A stretch of 64,000 bases of DNA from positions 4,774,001 to 4,838,000 of the forward strand of contig NZ_AP014624.1 of the NCBI RefSeq assembly GCF_000829375.1, given 5' to 3'. The translations under genes were made by a program, and so were the position numbers. This DNA is from Chryseobacterium sp. StRB126. GTDB lineage: Bacteria; Bacteroidota; Bacteroidia; Flavobacteriales; Weeksellaceae. This document shows positions 1 to 9,400 of this stretch, piece after piece (position 1 is the first letter of the stretch; each line of letters begins with the position of its first letter). The notes beneath the pieces are model-generated. The model was given only the letters and a program-made list of their open reading frames with translations. It did not search any database and was not told where the DNA came from.

Positions 1-901
1 AGTTTAAATCAACCTCAGCAAGATTCAGGGTTTCTATCGTCTGAATATGTTCTCCGTCTGCAAACCACCTGCTGGAAAAATCCCAGCCGGATTCACAGGC
101 GCTTCTTATATTTCTGTAAAATTCTTTTCCTGAAGCATTCTCCTGATCTTCAATATCGATTAGATAGCTTTCTGGGCGAGGTTCATTTTCCGCATCATAA
201 TATCTGTTCAGGAGATCTCCATCCTGGGTTTTCACGACTCTTCTGAAACCTGAACCACTTTCTGTTTTCTCTTCCCCATTCATCCAGAAAGCATATTCCT
301 TTTCCAAAGTATCATGATATTTTGAATAAATAGCTTCATCATTCTTTGTCTCTGCAAGAAGTTCCAGCATCAATGAGAAATAAGGTGGCTGTGAACGGCT
401 TAAAAAATGGGTTCTGCTCGCATTGGGAACAAATCCAACATTCTGAATCAAATAGGAACAGTTTTCCACAATATTTTCCATCATTTCCACTCTCCCTGAA
501 ACCTGCAGCCCCAGCATGATAAAATAGCTGTCCCAATAAAAAAACTCATTGAAACGCCCACCCGGAACGATATAAGGCTTTGGTAATTTCAAAAGTGTTC
601 CTTTTTCTTCATAAGCAGTACGCGTCAGTTCATCCCATAACTTTTCTATATGCTGCTCAATGGGAAGATGATCTTCTCTCCGAACAGAAATTTTAGCTCC
701 TAAAAAATCAAAATGAGTCATCACAAAATGTTTCAGATCAAAACCAGCAGAATCTTTCTCCTGCTCGTATTTTGCATTAATCTCTGCAATCGGAAATAAA
801 GGAACTGCATCCGTCATCATTTTCTGATCTTCAAAAATCTCTGATTTCTGTACTGCATCGAAAAGGACCTGAATTTCTTTAATATAAAGCTGATTACTCA
901 T
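1..901 (-). CDS. treF: alpha,alpha-trehalase, cytoplasmic type (partial, C-terminus outside window)
   Basis: The gene runs off the left edge; about 300 N-terminal residues are visible. It hydrolyses trehalose to two glucose (GH37 family). The trehalase signature PGGRFNEFFYWDSY lies at residues 113-126, followed by the family blocks NASRTHFLSRSQPP and SGWDFSSRW. The second family signature would lie beyond the edge. The N-terminus (MSNQLYIKEI) has no signal peptide, so the enzyme is probably cytoplasmic like E. coli TreF. The ATG is only 2 bp after the stop of the MFS transporter gene, so the two are surely co-transcribed: uptake followed by intracellular cleavage. The family call is secure; the choice of TreF over a periplasmic TreA rests on the missing signal peptide. 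Confidence 0.93.
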   Translation of the reverse strand, partial: MSNQLYIKEIQVLFDAVQKSEIFEDQKMMTDAVPLFPIAEINAKYEQEKDSAGFDLKHFVMTHFDFLGAKISVRREDHLPIEQHIEKLWDELTRTAYEEKGTLLKLPKPYIVPGGRFNEFFYWDSYFIMLGLQVSGRVEMMENIVENCSYLIQNVGFVPNASRTHFLSRSQPPYFSLMLELLAETKNDEAIYSKYHDTLEKEYAFWMNGEEKTESGSGFRRVVKTQDGDLLNRYYDAENEPRPESYLIDIEDQENASGKEFYRNIRSACESGWDFSSRWFADGEHIQTIETLNLAEVDLN

Positions 902-903
902 GG

Positions 904-2133
904 TTATTTTTTAGGGTTAATTTTTAATTTATTCATAAAAATGGCTGAAGTGATTAACAGCGAAAGGGGAATCAGAGAAAGGTAAAATGCCTGTTGACCA
1001 CTGAATTCCTGAAATACAAAACCTGTAATGATTGAACCTATGGTTCCTCCAATCGCAGAAAAAACCACAATCAGTCCGGACATTGCGCTGTGTAAATATT
1101 TAGGAATGGAAGCCAATATTACTGAGTTAATGCTCGGATAAATTGGGGCTAACAAACCTCCCATTAATGGAAACAGATATACTACAAGCGGAGCATTCAA
1201 CCAATTTGTGTCCGTGTCAATATGAATATTGTGAGTTAATGGAAGTACCAAAAGTAAGCTTACTGCAAATCCAATCACACAGAATGAAACCACATAAATC
1301 CAACTGATTTTTCTGGAAAAAAATCCGGATAAAAACCTTCCTAATGCAAAAGCTCCGGCTAAAACAGCTCCAGCCTGAATACTCATGGAAGTAGGAACTT
1401 TTAAAATTTCTTTATAAAATGTGGGTGTCCATGTTTGGAAACTCTGCTCCACCAATACAAAAAGGAATGCACATACTAAAAAGCACAATACTTTTTTGTA
1501 ACTGAACAGGCTTGCACTGTTTTTCAGATCTCCCAGCCAATCGGTTTTCTCACTTTTCGCAGCATTTTCATTTAATTTAGAAAAGAATAAAAACAAAAAA
1601 GACAGCGAGGAAAGAGCTCCTAAAATCCAATATACATTCAGCCAATGCGTAGATTTCGGATTATGATCGTCAATATATAAGCTGAACAAAACATTTCCGG
1701 CCAATACCCCAATCATGAAAAAGCCTTCCAGAAAGCCCATAAAACTTGAATGTTCTTTATCTGTTTCTGTCACCAAACCAATAGAGGTGAAAACAGAAAT
1801 TTTAATCAGTGCAAAGGAAACCCCTACAATGGCAAATAATAATTTAAAGAACCAAAAATCATTGGTAAACGGCATCACAAAGCACATACCACTTACCAAA
1901 AACAACGCAATCAGCATTGAATTTTTGATTCCGATTTTAGGAAGAAAGGATGCCAGAATGAAGGAACAAATAGCAATCGGAAGATCTTTAAATCCTTCCA
2001 ATATACTGGCAGATGATTTCGAAATTCCAAAGTTCTGCTGAACCTGCAAAATAACAGTTCCTACAGAATTCAGAAGAATTGCGAAAACAAAATAGTTCAA
2101 AAACAGAACCGCCTTGATGTTGAAGTTTTTCAT
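904..2133 (-). CDS. MFS transporter, probably for trehalose or another sugar
   Basis: 409 residues with about 12 hydrophobic segments, the usual size of a major facilitator superfamily carrier. It starts MKNFNIKAVLFLNY, and two halves of six helices are separated by a charged loop (residues about 185-200, NENAAKSEKTDW). It is transcribed away from an AraC-type regulator and into the trehalase gene with a 2-bp gap. From this context the substrate is likely trehalose or a related disaccharide, but nothing in the sequence itself fixes the substrate. Relatives in Bacteroidota are often annotated as FucP-like or sugar MFS carriers. Confidence 0.85.
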   Translation of the reverse strand: MKNFNIKAVLFLNYFVFAILLNSVGTVILQVQQNFGISKSSASILEGFKDLPIAICSFILASFLPKIGIKNSMLIALFLVSGMCFVMPFTNDFWFFKLLFAIVGVSFALIKISVFTSIGLVTETDKEHSSFMGFLEGFFMIGVLAGNVLFSLYIDDHNPKSTHWLNVYWILGALSSLSFLFLFFSKLNENAAKSEKTDWLGDLKNSASLFSYKKVLCFLVCAFLFVLVEQSFQTWTPTFYKEILKVPTSMSIQAGAVLAGAFALGRFLSGFFSRKISWIYVVSFCVIGFAVSLLLVLPLTHNIHIDTDTNWLNAPLVVYLFPLMGGLLAPIYPSINSVILASIPKYLHSAMSGLIVVFSAIGGTIGSIITGFVFQEFSGQQAFYLSLIPLSLLITSAIFMNKLKINPKK

Positions 2134-2256
2134 TCAGGTTATTTCTTTGCGGCTAAGATAGAAGCATTTCTGTTCACAATAATTTAACACAATAAATCAA
2201 TATTTGAACAATATTAATATAATTAGTATTTTTAATGATTAAATATGATTAATTAA
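2134..2256. promoter_or_regulatory. divergent control region between MFS-trehalase and AraC regulator
   Basis: A 123-bp, very AT-rich spacer between divergent genes. It contains the inverted repeat AATATT-TGAAC-AATATT (about 2201-2217) and further AATATTA/TAATAT words. No exact TAnnTTTG box was found. It is the natural place for the AraC-type protein to bind, but the actual site is not identifiable from one copy. Confidence 0.4.
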
Positions 2257-3120
2257 ATGAAAGTTACTTTTGAAAGAGTAATTCCCAATGAGAAAAGCTC
2301 ATTTCGTACGATTCATAATAACTCCCCTATTTCAGAATTCAAATGGGAATACCATTATCATCCCGAAATTGAATTGGTGTGTGTCATTTCCGGGAGCGGA
2401 ACCCGTCATGTTGGGTATCATAAAAGCAATTATACTCATGGTGATCTCGTTTTAATAGGTTCCAATATTCCCCATTCAGGATTTGGGTTGAATTCTATTG
2501 ATCCGCATGAAGAAATTGTCCTTCAGTTCAAGGAAGAGATTCTCCAGTTTCCCCAGCAGGAAGTGGAAGCCAGATCCATCAAAAATCTGCTTGAGCTTTC
2601 AAAATACGGGATTCATTTTCATCACAAAGTAAAAAAGGCCCTACTTCCGAAATTAAAGCTGATGCTGGAATCGGAAGGCTATAAAAGATATCTGTTGTTG
2701 CTTGAAATTCTTTTCGAATTGTCAAAGTGTAAAGATTATGACCTTTTAAATAAGGAAATCATGCCCTACACGATCATCTCAAAAAATAAATCCCGTCTTG
2801 AAAACATTTTCACTTACGTAGAACATCATTACGACAAGGAAATTAATATCGAAGACGTTGCAAAGCTCGCCAATCTCACACTACCAGCTTTTTGTAATTT
2901 CTTTAAAAAGGCAACCCAGATTACCTTTACAGAATTCGTGAATCGATATCGGATCAATAAGGCTTGTTTGCTGATGGCTCAGGATAAATCTATTTCTGAA
3001 TGTAGTTATAGCTGTGGTTTTAATAATGTGACTTATTTCAACAGGATGTTTAAGAAGTATACAGGAAAAACTCCTTCAGAATTTATTAAGGATTATGCGC
3101 ATAATAAAGTGAATGTGTAA
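2257..3120 (+). CDS. AraC family transcriptional regulator with N-terminal cupin
   Basis: 287 residues. The N-terminal half is a cupin-type sensor (WEYHYHPEIELVCVISGSG, residues about 30-48, followed by HGDLVLIGSNIPHSG). The C-terminal 100 residues form the two helix-turn-helix motifs of the AraC/XylS family: INIEDVAKLANLTLPAFCNF, then SISECSYSCGFNNVTYFNRM ending in the family signature FKKYTGKTPSEF. It probably senses a sugar and controls the divergent MFS-trehalase operon. That role is inferred from position only. Confidence 0.92.
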   Translation: MKVTFERVIPNEKSSFRTIHNNSPISEFKWEYHYHPEIELVCVISGSGTRHVGYHKSNYTHGDLVLIGSNIPHSGFGLNSIDPHEEIVLQFKEEILQFPQQEVEARSIKNLLELSKYGIHFHHKVKKALLPKLKLMLESEGYKRYLLLLEILFELSKCKDYDLLNKEIMPYTIISKNKSRLENIFTYVEHHYDKEINIEDVAKLANLTLPAFCNFFKKATQITFTEFVNRYRINKACLLMAQDKSISECSYSCGFNNVTYFNRMFKKYTGKTPSEFIKDYAHNKVNV

Positions 3121-3452
3121 TGAGACCAAGTTAATTTTTTTATATACTATATTTAGATTCCTGCAGAATGACTAAGTGGATGGATAAACTAAGGCTGTAT
3201 TTGCCAATCCATAAGAATTCAAACAACTTTATCTTAAATCTCACGCAGATTACGCGAATTTCGCAGACGTTTGTGTGGCAAAACATTAATAAAATTATTT
3301 CAGTTAAGAAAATCTGCGTAATCTCCTAAATGCGAGAAAAATAATCCCTGAAATCTGAGCAATCTGTAGAAAATAAAAAAACTGTCCTAAAAAGAACAGC
3401 CTTATTATACAAGTAAGAGCCGGCAACTAAATAACCAGCAACCAGCAATTCA
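3121..3452. repeat. intergenic region with a CGCAGATTACGC / GCGTAATCT repeat
   Basis: There is no plausible gene in these 332 bases. At about 3241-3270 lies ATCTCACGCAGATTACGCG, and at about 3310-3328 AAAATCTGCGTAATCTCC, so AGATTACGC and GCGTAATCT can pair across about 60 bases. The words AATCTGCGTAATCT and TTTGTGTGG recur at 9776-9801 and, inverted, at 60180-60215, marking a dispersed repeat family. A weak hairpin CTGT..AACAG lies near 3381. Confidence 0.6.
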
Positions 3453-4007
3453 TTATTTCCATTTAATATTGCATCCCATACTTGGTCTCTGAATTTCTTC
3501 CTGTGGTTCCCCAGCTAAAAGATTTTCAAAAGCAATAATCAAATCCTCTCCAGTGACATCCTTATTATTCCCAGGTCTTGATTCATCCATCTGACCTCGG
3601 TATACAAGATCCAATTTATCATCAAAGAAATAGAAATCAGGAGTACAAGCCGCTTCATAAGCTTTTGCAATAGCCTGGCTCTCGTCAAATAAATAAGGAA
3701 AATCAAATCTTCTTTCGATCTGGAATTCAATCATTTTTTCAGGAGAATCATCCGGATATTTTTCAATATCATTAGCATTGATCGCGATGAATTCAATTCC
3801 TTTTTCATTGTAGTCTTCATATAACTCATTAATCTTATCAATTACATGAAGAACAAACGGACAGTGGTTGCACATGAAGATAACCAATGTTCCTTTTTCT
3901 CCTTTCAGTTCTTCTAAAGACTGAAGTTCATTCGTTTTTGACGGGTTTGGAAGCTCAAAAAATGGAGCTTTTGTACCTAATGCCAACATATTGGAGGGAG
4001 TATTCAT
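3453..4007 (-). CDS. thioredoxin-like (peroxiredoxin-like) family protein
   Basis: 184 residues from the chosen ATG. It has the AhpC/TSA-like thioredoxin fold: APFFELP near the N-terminus, then LVIFMCNHCPF with the CxxC pair at residues 46 and 49, then CTPDFYFFD with a cis-proline region, and the family's typical C-terminal GCNIKWK. No signal peptide is visible, so it is cytoplasmic. An upstream in-frame GTG at 4028 is probably not the start, because that GTG overlaps the promoter box TATCTTTG (4028-4035); the ATG at 4007 follows AAAGAAAAAGGAT. The exact reaction is unknown. Confidence 0.85.
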   Translation of the reverse strand: MNTPSNMLALGTKAPFFELPNPSKTNELQSLEELKGEKGTLVIFMCNHCPFVLHVIDKINELYEDYNEKGIEFIAINANDIEKYPDDSPEKMIEFQIERRFDFPYLFDESQAIAKAYEAACTPDFYFFDDKLDLVYRGQMDESRPGNNKDVTGEDLIIAFENLLAGEPQEEIQRPSMGCNIKWK

Positions 4008-4027
4008 ATCCTTTTTCTTTAGTTTCA

Positions 4028-4035
4028 CAAAGATA
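4028..4035 (-). promoter_or_regulatory. -7 box of the thioredoxin-like gene
   Basis: On the minus strand this reads TATCTTTG, an exact match to the Bacteroidota TAnnTTTG element, about 21 bases before the ATG at 4007. It argues against the longer GTG start. No clear -33 TTTG was found. Confidence 0.6.
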
Positions 4036-4059
4036 GAAATTTCTTTCGTTATATGGTAA

Positions 4060-4188
4060 GGAAGATGGAAGCTGGAAGACCGAAGTTATTCTTCCCGATA
4101 TATTTATTGAGTAAAGCTATATACTTTATTAGTTTTTACAATAATTTACAGATTATGCACTTAAACTACTTCCAGCTCCCACTCTTCC
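4060..4188. repeat. intergenic inverted-repeat module (copy 1)
   Basis: Left arm GGAAGATGGAAGCTGGAAG (4060-4078) can pair imperfectly with right arm CTTCCAGCTCCCACTCTTCC (4169-4188) across about 90 AT-rich bases. Similar GGAAG/CTTCC-rich arms occur at six or more other intergenic places in the window. Confidence 0.75.
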
Positions 4189-4240
4189 AGTTTAAAGAAA
4201 AATTTTTTAACCTTCTTTTTTAACAAAAATGAAAATAACG

Positions 4241-4273
4241 TTTGGAAGTTATCTTTAAAAGTTTGTAGTTTTG
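4241..4273 (+). promoter_or_regulatory. tetR promoter (TTTG-N21-TAGTTTTG)
   Basis: TTTG at 4241-4244 and TAGTTTTG at 4266-4273, separated by 21 bp, match the Bacteroidota -33/-7 consensus. The expected transcription start (about 4277) falls inside the palindrome at 4275-4286, which suggests autorepression. It also explains why an in-frame TTG at 4271 is not a start codon. Confidence 0.75.
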
Positions 4274-4274
4274 C

Positions 4275-4286
4275 TAACACTGTTAG
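4275..4286. promoter_or_regulatory. TetR operator, site 1 (TAACACTGTTAG)
   Basis: With the preceding C at 4274 this is the 13-bp perfect palindrome CTAACA-C-TGTTAG. It sits directly after the -7 box of the tetR gene. The same word returns three times before the efflux genes. Confidence 0.8.
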
Positions 4287-4297
4287 AAAAGAATATC

Positions 4298-4894
4298 ATG
4301 GGCTTACATGAACGTCGTCAAAGAGAAAAAGAATCCATCCGTGCAAGTATTTTGCAGGCGGCATTCACTTTGGCTAAATCTGAAGGCTGGGCATCACTTT
4401 CCATGCGCAAGATAGCAGACGCTATTGAGTACAGCGCACCGGTGGTGTATGATTATTTCGAAAACAAGGATGCTATTCTATTTGAAATTTCATTAGATGG
4501 CTTCCATAAATTACATATAGAATTATTAAAAGCACAACAAAAATTTGACACTCCTGAAGAACAGCTTGTTGCTGTTGTAGATGCTTATTGGAGCTTCGCT
4601 TTTAATAATAAGGAATATTACCAACTGATGTTTGGTCTGGGAATGCAGTGTTGTGGAAAAGGGCAGATGAAAAAGGAGTTTTCCTCATTCCAGGAACTTA
4701 TTTACGAATGTACTTATAACATTATTGAGAAAAACGGTTCGAATACAGATAATGCATGTCATATGTCTCATGCCCTGTTTTCAGCAGTACATGGAATGAT
4801 TTCCATTATGATGATGCGTACAGGTGATATTCCGTCTACGATGAATAAATCGACTTTAGATGAAACTGTTTCATCTTTTATTAAGTCTTTATAA
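4298..4894 (+). CDS. TetR/AcrR family repressor of the adjacent RND efflux operon
   Basis: 198 residues from MGLHERRQREKESI. The N-terminal DNA-binding domain is clear: ILQAAFTLAKSEGWASLSMR, then KIADAIEYSAPVVYDYFENK, the classic TetR helix-turn-helix ending in YxYFxxKxxI. The rest is the helical ligand-binding domain. A longer ORF beginning at a TTG (4271) is rejected, because that TTG is the end of the promoter box and the operator would be coding. The gene faces the efflux operon and the same palindrome lies in both regions, so it most likely represses itself and the pump. The inducing compound is unknown. Confidence 0.93.
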   Translation: MGLHERRQREKESIRASILQAAFTLAKSEGWASLSMRKIADAIEYSAPVVYDYFENKDAILFEISLDGFHKLHIELLKAQQKFDTPEEQLVAVVDAYWSFAFNNKEYYQLMFGLGMQCCGKGQMKKEFSSFQELIYECTYNIIEKNGSNTDNACHMSHALFSAVHGMISIMMMRTGDIPSTMNKSTLDETVSSFIKSL

Positions 4895-4913
4895 TATTTT
4901 TTTGAACTAAAAT

Positions 4914-4925
4914 TAACACCGTTAG
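4914..4925. promoter_or_regulatory. TetR operator, site 2 (TAACACCGTTAG)
   Basis: Same word as site 1 with one base change at the centre. It lies 20 bp after the tetR stop codon. Confidence 0.75.
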
Positions 4926-5042
4926 GAAATTTAACACTGAATTAATAGCATTCAACTGTTGATTCCTGATTAAAAACAAAAACTATTTATGCAAAACTCT
5001 ACTTTGTTGAATTGTTGAAGGTACTTATTTTTCTTTTAAAAT

Positions 5043-5054
5043 TAACACCGTTAG
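5043..5054. promoter_or_regulatory. TetR operator, site 3 (TAACACCGTTAG)
   Basis: Identical to site 2, followed by CAAAATTAACAC, which resembles the bases following site 2 (GAAATTTAACAC). Confidence 0.75.
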
Positions 5055-5180
5055 CAAAATTAACACACATTACACCTCACATCTTCATATACTTAAATAC
5101 ATTAAAAACATTTTTCAATTATGGAAACAATCGATCTGATCGGACATTAAAAATTCTGTAATTTTTTTTGAACTAATTAT

Positions 5181-5192
5181 TAACACTGTTAG
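5181..5192. promoter_or_regulatory. TetR operator, site 4 (TAACACTGTTAG)
   Basis: Identical to site 1. It is the site closest to the efflux genes and lies just after a TTTTTTTTG stretch that may serve as the -7 region. Confidence 0.75.
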
Positions 5193-5264
5193 GAAAAAGA
5201 ACAGCATTTATTAAAGAAAAACATTACTTAAATCTCACACTTCATTAAAAAAATTAAACTAACA

Positions 5265-6425
5265 ATGAAAATACCTGGAAAAACAAGGTTTATTGTACTT
5301 ATTTCAAGTATAATTCTTTTACAGAGCTGCACCAAAGCTGCAGAAGGATCTAATAATGCACCACCAGCTCCTGAACTTCCGGTTTATACCGTTATCACCT
5401 CTCCTGCTACCACTTATCAAGAGTTTCCGACTGCTTTGGAAGGAAAAAATAATGTGGAAATCAGATCTCAGGTTGATGGATATCTTGATAGAATTTATGT
5501 AGAGGAAGGCGCTTATGTAAGAGCCGGACAGCCTTTATTTAAGATAGATTCAAGAAGTTATGGCGAACAGATGAATATGGCTCAGGCCAATCTTCAGGCT
5601 GCCAATGCCAATATACAAAAGGCAAAAGTGGAAGTTGACAGACTTCAGCCATTGGTAGCTGCAAAAGTAGTTTCTGATGTACAGCTTAAAACAGCAAAAG
5701 CTAATTATGATGCTGCTGTAGCTGCTGCTTCACAGGCCAGAGCATCTGTAGGAAGCGCCAGAATTAATGTAGGATTTACAACCATTACTGCACCGGTAAG
5801 CGGATATATAGGAAGAATCCCTTTCAAAAAAGGAAGCCTAATCTCAAGAACAGATCCTAATCCATTGACTTTATTATCAGACATCAGCGAAATTTATGCG
5901 TATTTCTCTTTAAGTGAACTTGATTTTATTGCTTTCCAAAATAAATATCCGGGAGCTACTTTAGAAGAAAAGCTTAAAAATATGCCAATGGTAGACCTGG
6001 TTATTGCAGACAACAGTACTTATCCTGAAAAAGGAAGACTAAGTATTGTAGACGGACAGTTTGATAAAACAACAGGAGCCATCAGTGTACGAGCTGTTTT
6101 CCCTAACACCAGCGGAGCACTGAGAACCGGAAATACAGGAAGAATACGCATGCCACAACTGATATCCAATGCAGTGGTTATTCCACAGGAATCAACTTTC
6201 GAAATTCAGGATAAAACGTATGTATATGTCATGGATAAGAATAAGAAAGTAACCGGAAAACCTATCAAAATTTCTGGAAAAACAGACAGTTACTACTTTA
6301 TCTCTGAAGGGCTTTCACCGGGAGAAAAAATTGTCTACACAGGAATCGGAAATCTGAAAGATGGTGTTTCTATCAACCCTAAAGTTATTTCCTCAGACAG
6401 TTTATTGAGAGCAAAACCTTTGTAA
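5265..6425 (+). CDS. RND efflux periplasmic adaptor (membrane fusion protein), lipoprotein
   Basis: 386 residues. The signal peptide ends in the lipobox LLQSC with Cys at 22, so the protein is lipid-anchored like AcrA/MexA. The order of parts is as usual for the HlyD/AcrA family: biotinyl-lipoyl-like half (NNVEIRSQVDGYLDRIYVEE), an alpha-helical hairpin (about residues 105-165, AQANLQAANANIQKAKVEVD), the second lipoyl half (FTTITAPVSGYIGRIPFKKG), then beta-barrel and membrane-proximal domains. It links the inner-membrane pump to the outer-membrane channel. It is followed after 38 bp by the pump gene. The substrate is unknown. Confidence 0.95.
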   Translation: MKIPGKTRFIVLISSIILLQSCTKAAEGSNNAPPAPELPVYTVITSPATTYQEFPTALEGKNNVEIRSQVDGYLDRIYVEEGAYVRAGQPLFKIDSRSYGEQMNMAQANLQAANANIQKAKVEVDRLQPLVAAKVVSDVQLKTAKANYDAAVAAASQARASVGSARINVGFTTITAPVSGYIGRIPFKKGSLISRTDPNPLTLLSDISEIYAYFSLSELDFIAFQNKYPGATLEEKLKNMPMVDLVIADNSTYPEKGRLSIVDGQFDKTTGAISVRAVFPNTSGALRTGNTGRIRMPQLISNAVVIPQESTFEIQDKTYVYVMDKNKKVTGKPIKISGKTDSYYFISEGLSPGEKIVYTGIGNLKDGVSINPKVISSDSLLRAKPL

Positions 6426-6463
6426 ATATTCTGAAACGGAAGACTTAAAAAAATAAACTTCTT

Positions 6464-9400
6464 ATGTTAAAACAATTTATAGAAAGACCGGTACTTTCAA
6501 CGGTCATCTCCATCATACTCTTATTATTGGGAGCCTTATCTCTCTTTAATTTGCCTATTGCTCTCTTTCCGGATATTGCCCCACCAAGTGTTCAGGTAAC
6601 GGCTTTTTATCCGGGAGCGAATGCTGAAGTAGTGGCCCGTTCTGTGGCGACTCCTATTGAGGAAGCGGTAAACGGGGTTGAGAACATGACCTACATGACT
6701 TCCAACTCCAGCAACGACGGTACCATGACGCTAAGCGTTTTCTTTAAGCAGGGATCTGATCCTGATAATGCCGCCGTAAACGTACAAAACCGTGTATCCA
6801 AAGCAATGAGCCAACTTCCTCAGGAAGTGGTACAAGCCGGAATTTCCACACAGAAAGTTCAAAACAGTATGATCATGTTTATGGGATTATCCAGTGATGA
6901 TCCAAAACAATATGATGAACTTTTCTTACAGAATTACCTTAAGATCAACGTGATTCCACAGATCCAGCGTATTCCCGGGGTTGCACAGGCTCAGGTTTTC
7001 GGAACAAGAGATTATTCCATGAGAATCTGGCTGAAACCGGATAGACTGGCTGCCAACAACCTTTCTCCACAGGAAGTTTTGAATGCTATTAAAGATCACA
7101 ATCTTGAAGCTGCTCCGGGACGTCTTGGGCAGGGAAGTAAGGAAACGTACGAATATATCCTTAAATATAAAGGGAAGCTGAACAAAGGTGAAGATTATGA
7201 AAGCATTGCCATTAAAGCAAATAGTGATGGGTCATTCCTAAGATTAAAAGATGTTGCAAGAGTAGAGTTTGGTTCTTATACCTATACAGCAACAAACAGA
7301 GTAGACGGAAAACCGGTTGCAGGATTTGCCATTTTACAAACAGCAGGTTCCAATGCCAATGAGATCCTGACTGAGATTGAAAAGCAGGTAGACCAGTTCA
7401 GCACTACCCTCCCTAAAGGGGTGAAGCCGATTATCATGTATAATTCTAAAGATTTCCTTGATGCTTCTATTCATCAGGTAGTGGAAACCTTAGTAATCGC
7501 TTTCATTTTGGTATTTATTGTAGTATTTATCTTCCTTCAGGATTTCAGATCTACTTTAATTCCTGCGATTGCAGTACCTGTAGCGATTATCGGAACATTC
7601 TTCTTCCTGCAATTATTTGGTTTCAGTATTAACATGCTTACTTTATTTGCATTGGTACTGGCCATTGGTATTGTAGTAGATGATGCCATTGTAGTGGTTG
7701 AAGCCGTCCATTCCAAAATGGAACAGACAGGAATGCCTGTGGAACATGCCACCATGAACTCAATGAGTGAAATCTCAGGAGCCATTATTTCAATTACGTT
7801 GGTAATGTGTGCCGTATTTATTCCGGTTGGGTTTATGCAAGGACCTGCAGGGGTCTTCTACAGACAATTTGCTTTTACACTGGCGATTGCTATTATGATT
7901 TCTGCGGTGAATGCATTGACATTAAGCCCGGCATTATGTGCCTTATTCCTAAATGATCCTCAGGGAGAACACGGTGAGCATGGTCAGAAAAAAGGTTTTG
8001 GAGCGAGATTTTTCAATGCATTTAATGCCAGCTTCAACAACATGACCAAAAAATATATTTACAGCCTTAAGTTTTTAATCAAAAACAAATGGGTAGCTAT
8101 TGGAGGCCTTGTTGTAATTACTGCCGCTAGTATTTTTATGATTAAAAAGGCTCCTTCAGGATTTATTCCGACGGAAGACCAGGGATTTGTATTATATGCA
8201 GTGAATACTCCTCCGGGAAGTTCATTAGAAAGAACACATAACGCAACTGCACAGATTGACAAAATTATTAACGGCGAGAAAGCAACCAATCACCTTTGGG
8301 TAGCTGATGGAATGAACTTTATCAGTAATGCTAATGCTTCCCCTTATTCTGCAGGTTTCATCAAACTTAAAGATTATGACAAGCGTGGAGATATGAAAGA
8401 TCCGGATCAGATTGCTGCTGCATTAACAGGAAAAGTAAGTCAGGTAAAAGATGCCAATGCTTTCTTCTTCAACTTCCCTACCATTCAGGGATTTGGTAAC
8501 GTTTCCGGTTTTGAATTTATGTTACAGGATAAAACCAACGGTTCTTTTGAACAATTGGGAACAACCACTCAACAATTCATTGGTGAATTGATGAAGAGAC
8601 CGGAAATTGCATTTGCATTTACCACGTATGCAGCAGGAAACCCGCAATACACCATTGATGTAGATACAGATAAAGCCAATCAATTAGGTGTTTCTGTAAC
8701 GGAATTAATGCAAACCATGCAGATTTATTACGGAAGTAGCTTTGTTTCAGATTTCAACAGATTCGGAAAATACTACAGGGTAATGGCTCAGGCGGATATT
8801 CCTTACCGTACGGATATTAATTCTTTGGAAGGAATTTATGTGAAAAACAAATCAGGAGAAATGGTTCCTGCTAAAACCTTGGTGACCTTAAAAAGAACCT
8901 TCGGTCCGGAAACTGTAACAAGAAACAACTTATTTAATGCGGTAACTATTAATGGTACTCCAAAACCGGGATATAGTACCGGGGACGCTATTAAAGCCGT
9001 AGAAGAAGTTGCTAAACAATCACTTCCGAGAGGTTACGGTTATGAGTGGACAGGAATCACCCGTGAAGAGATCAAAACTGGTGGACAAACCACTTTCATA
9101 TTCTTGTTAAGTATTTTATTTGTTTATTTCCTGTTAGCAGCTCAATACGAAAGTTATATTCTTCCGTTTGCCATTATCTTAACCATTCCAACCGGAATAT
9201 TCGGGGTATTTGCCTTTACGGGGCTGGCTGGAATTGATAACAACATTTATGTACAGGTAGGATTAATCATGCTAGTCGGATTACTGGCTAAAAATGCAAT
9301 CCTGATCGTGGAATTTGCCGTACAGCGAAGAAAAGCAGGAAGATCATTAATTGAATCTGCTCTTCAGGCATCAAGATTACGTTTAAGACCAATCCTGATG

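Larger units (their letters stand above)
4895..5264 (+). promoter_or_regulatory. efflux operon control region with three repeated operator units
   Basis: These 370 bases hold no gene. They contain three imperfect direct repeats of about 40 bp, each with the palindrome TAACAC[CT]GTTAG (4914-4925, 5043-5054, 5181-5192). Units one and three also share TTTTTTTGAACTAA just upstream, and units one and two share AAAATTAACACCGTTAG. The last unit is about 70 bp before the efflux gene start. The repeats look like tandem duplications of one promoter-operator unit. Confidence 0.75.
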
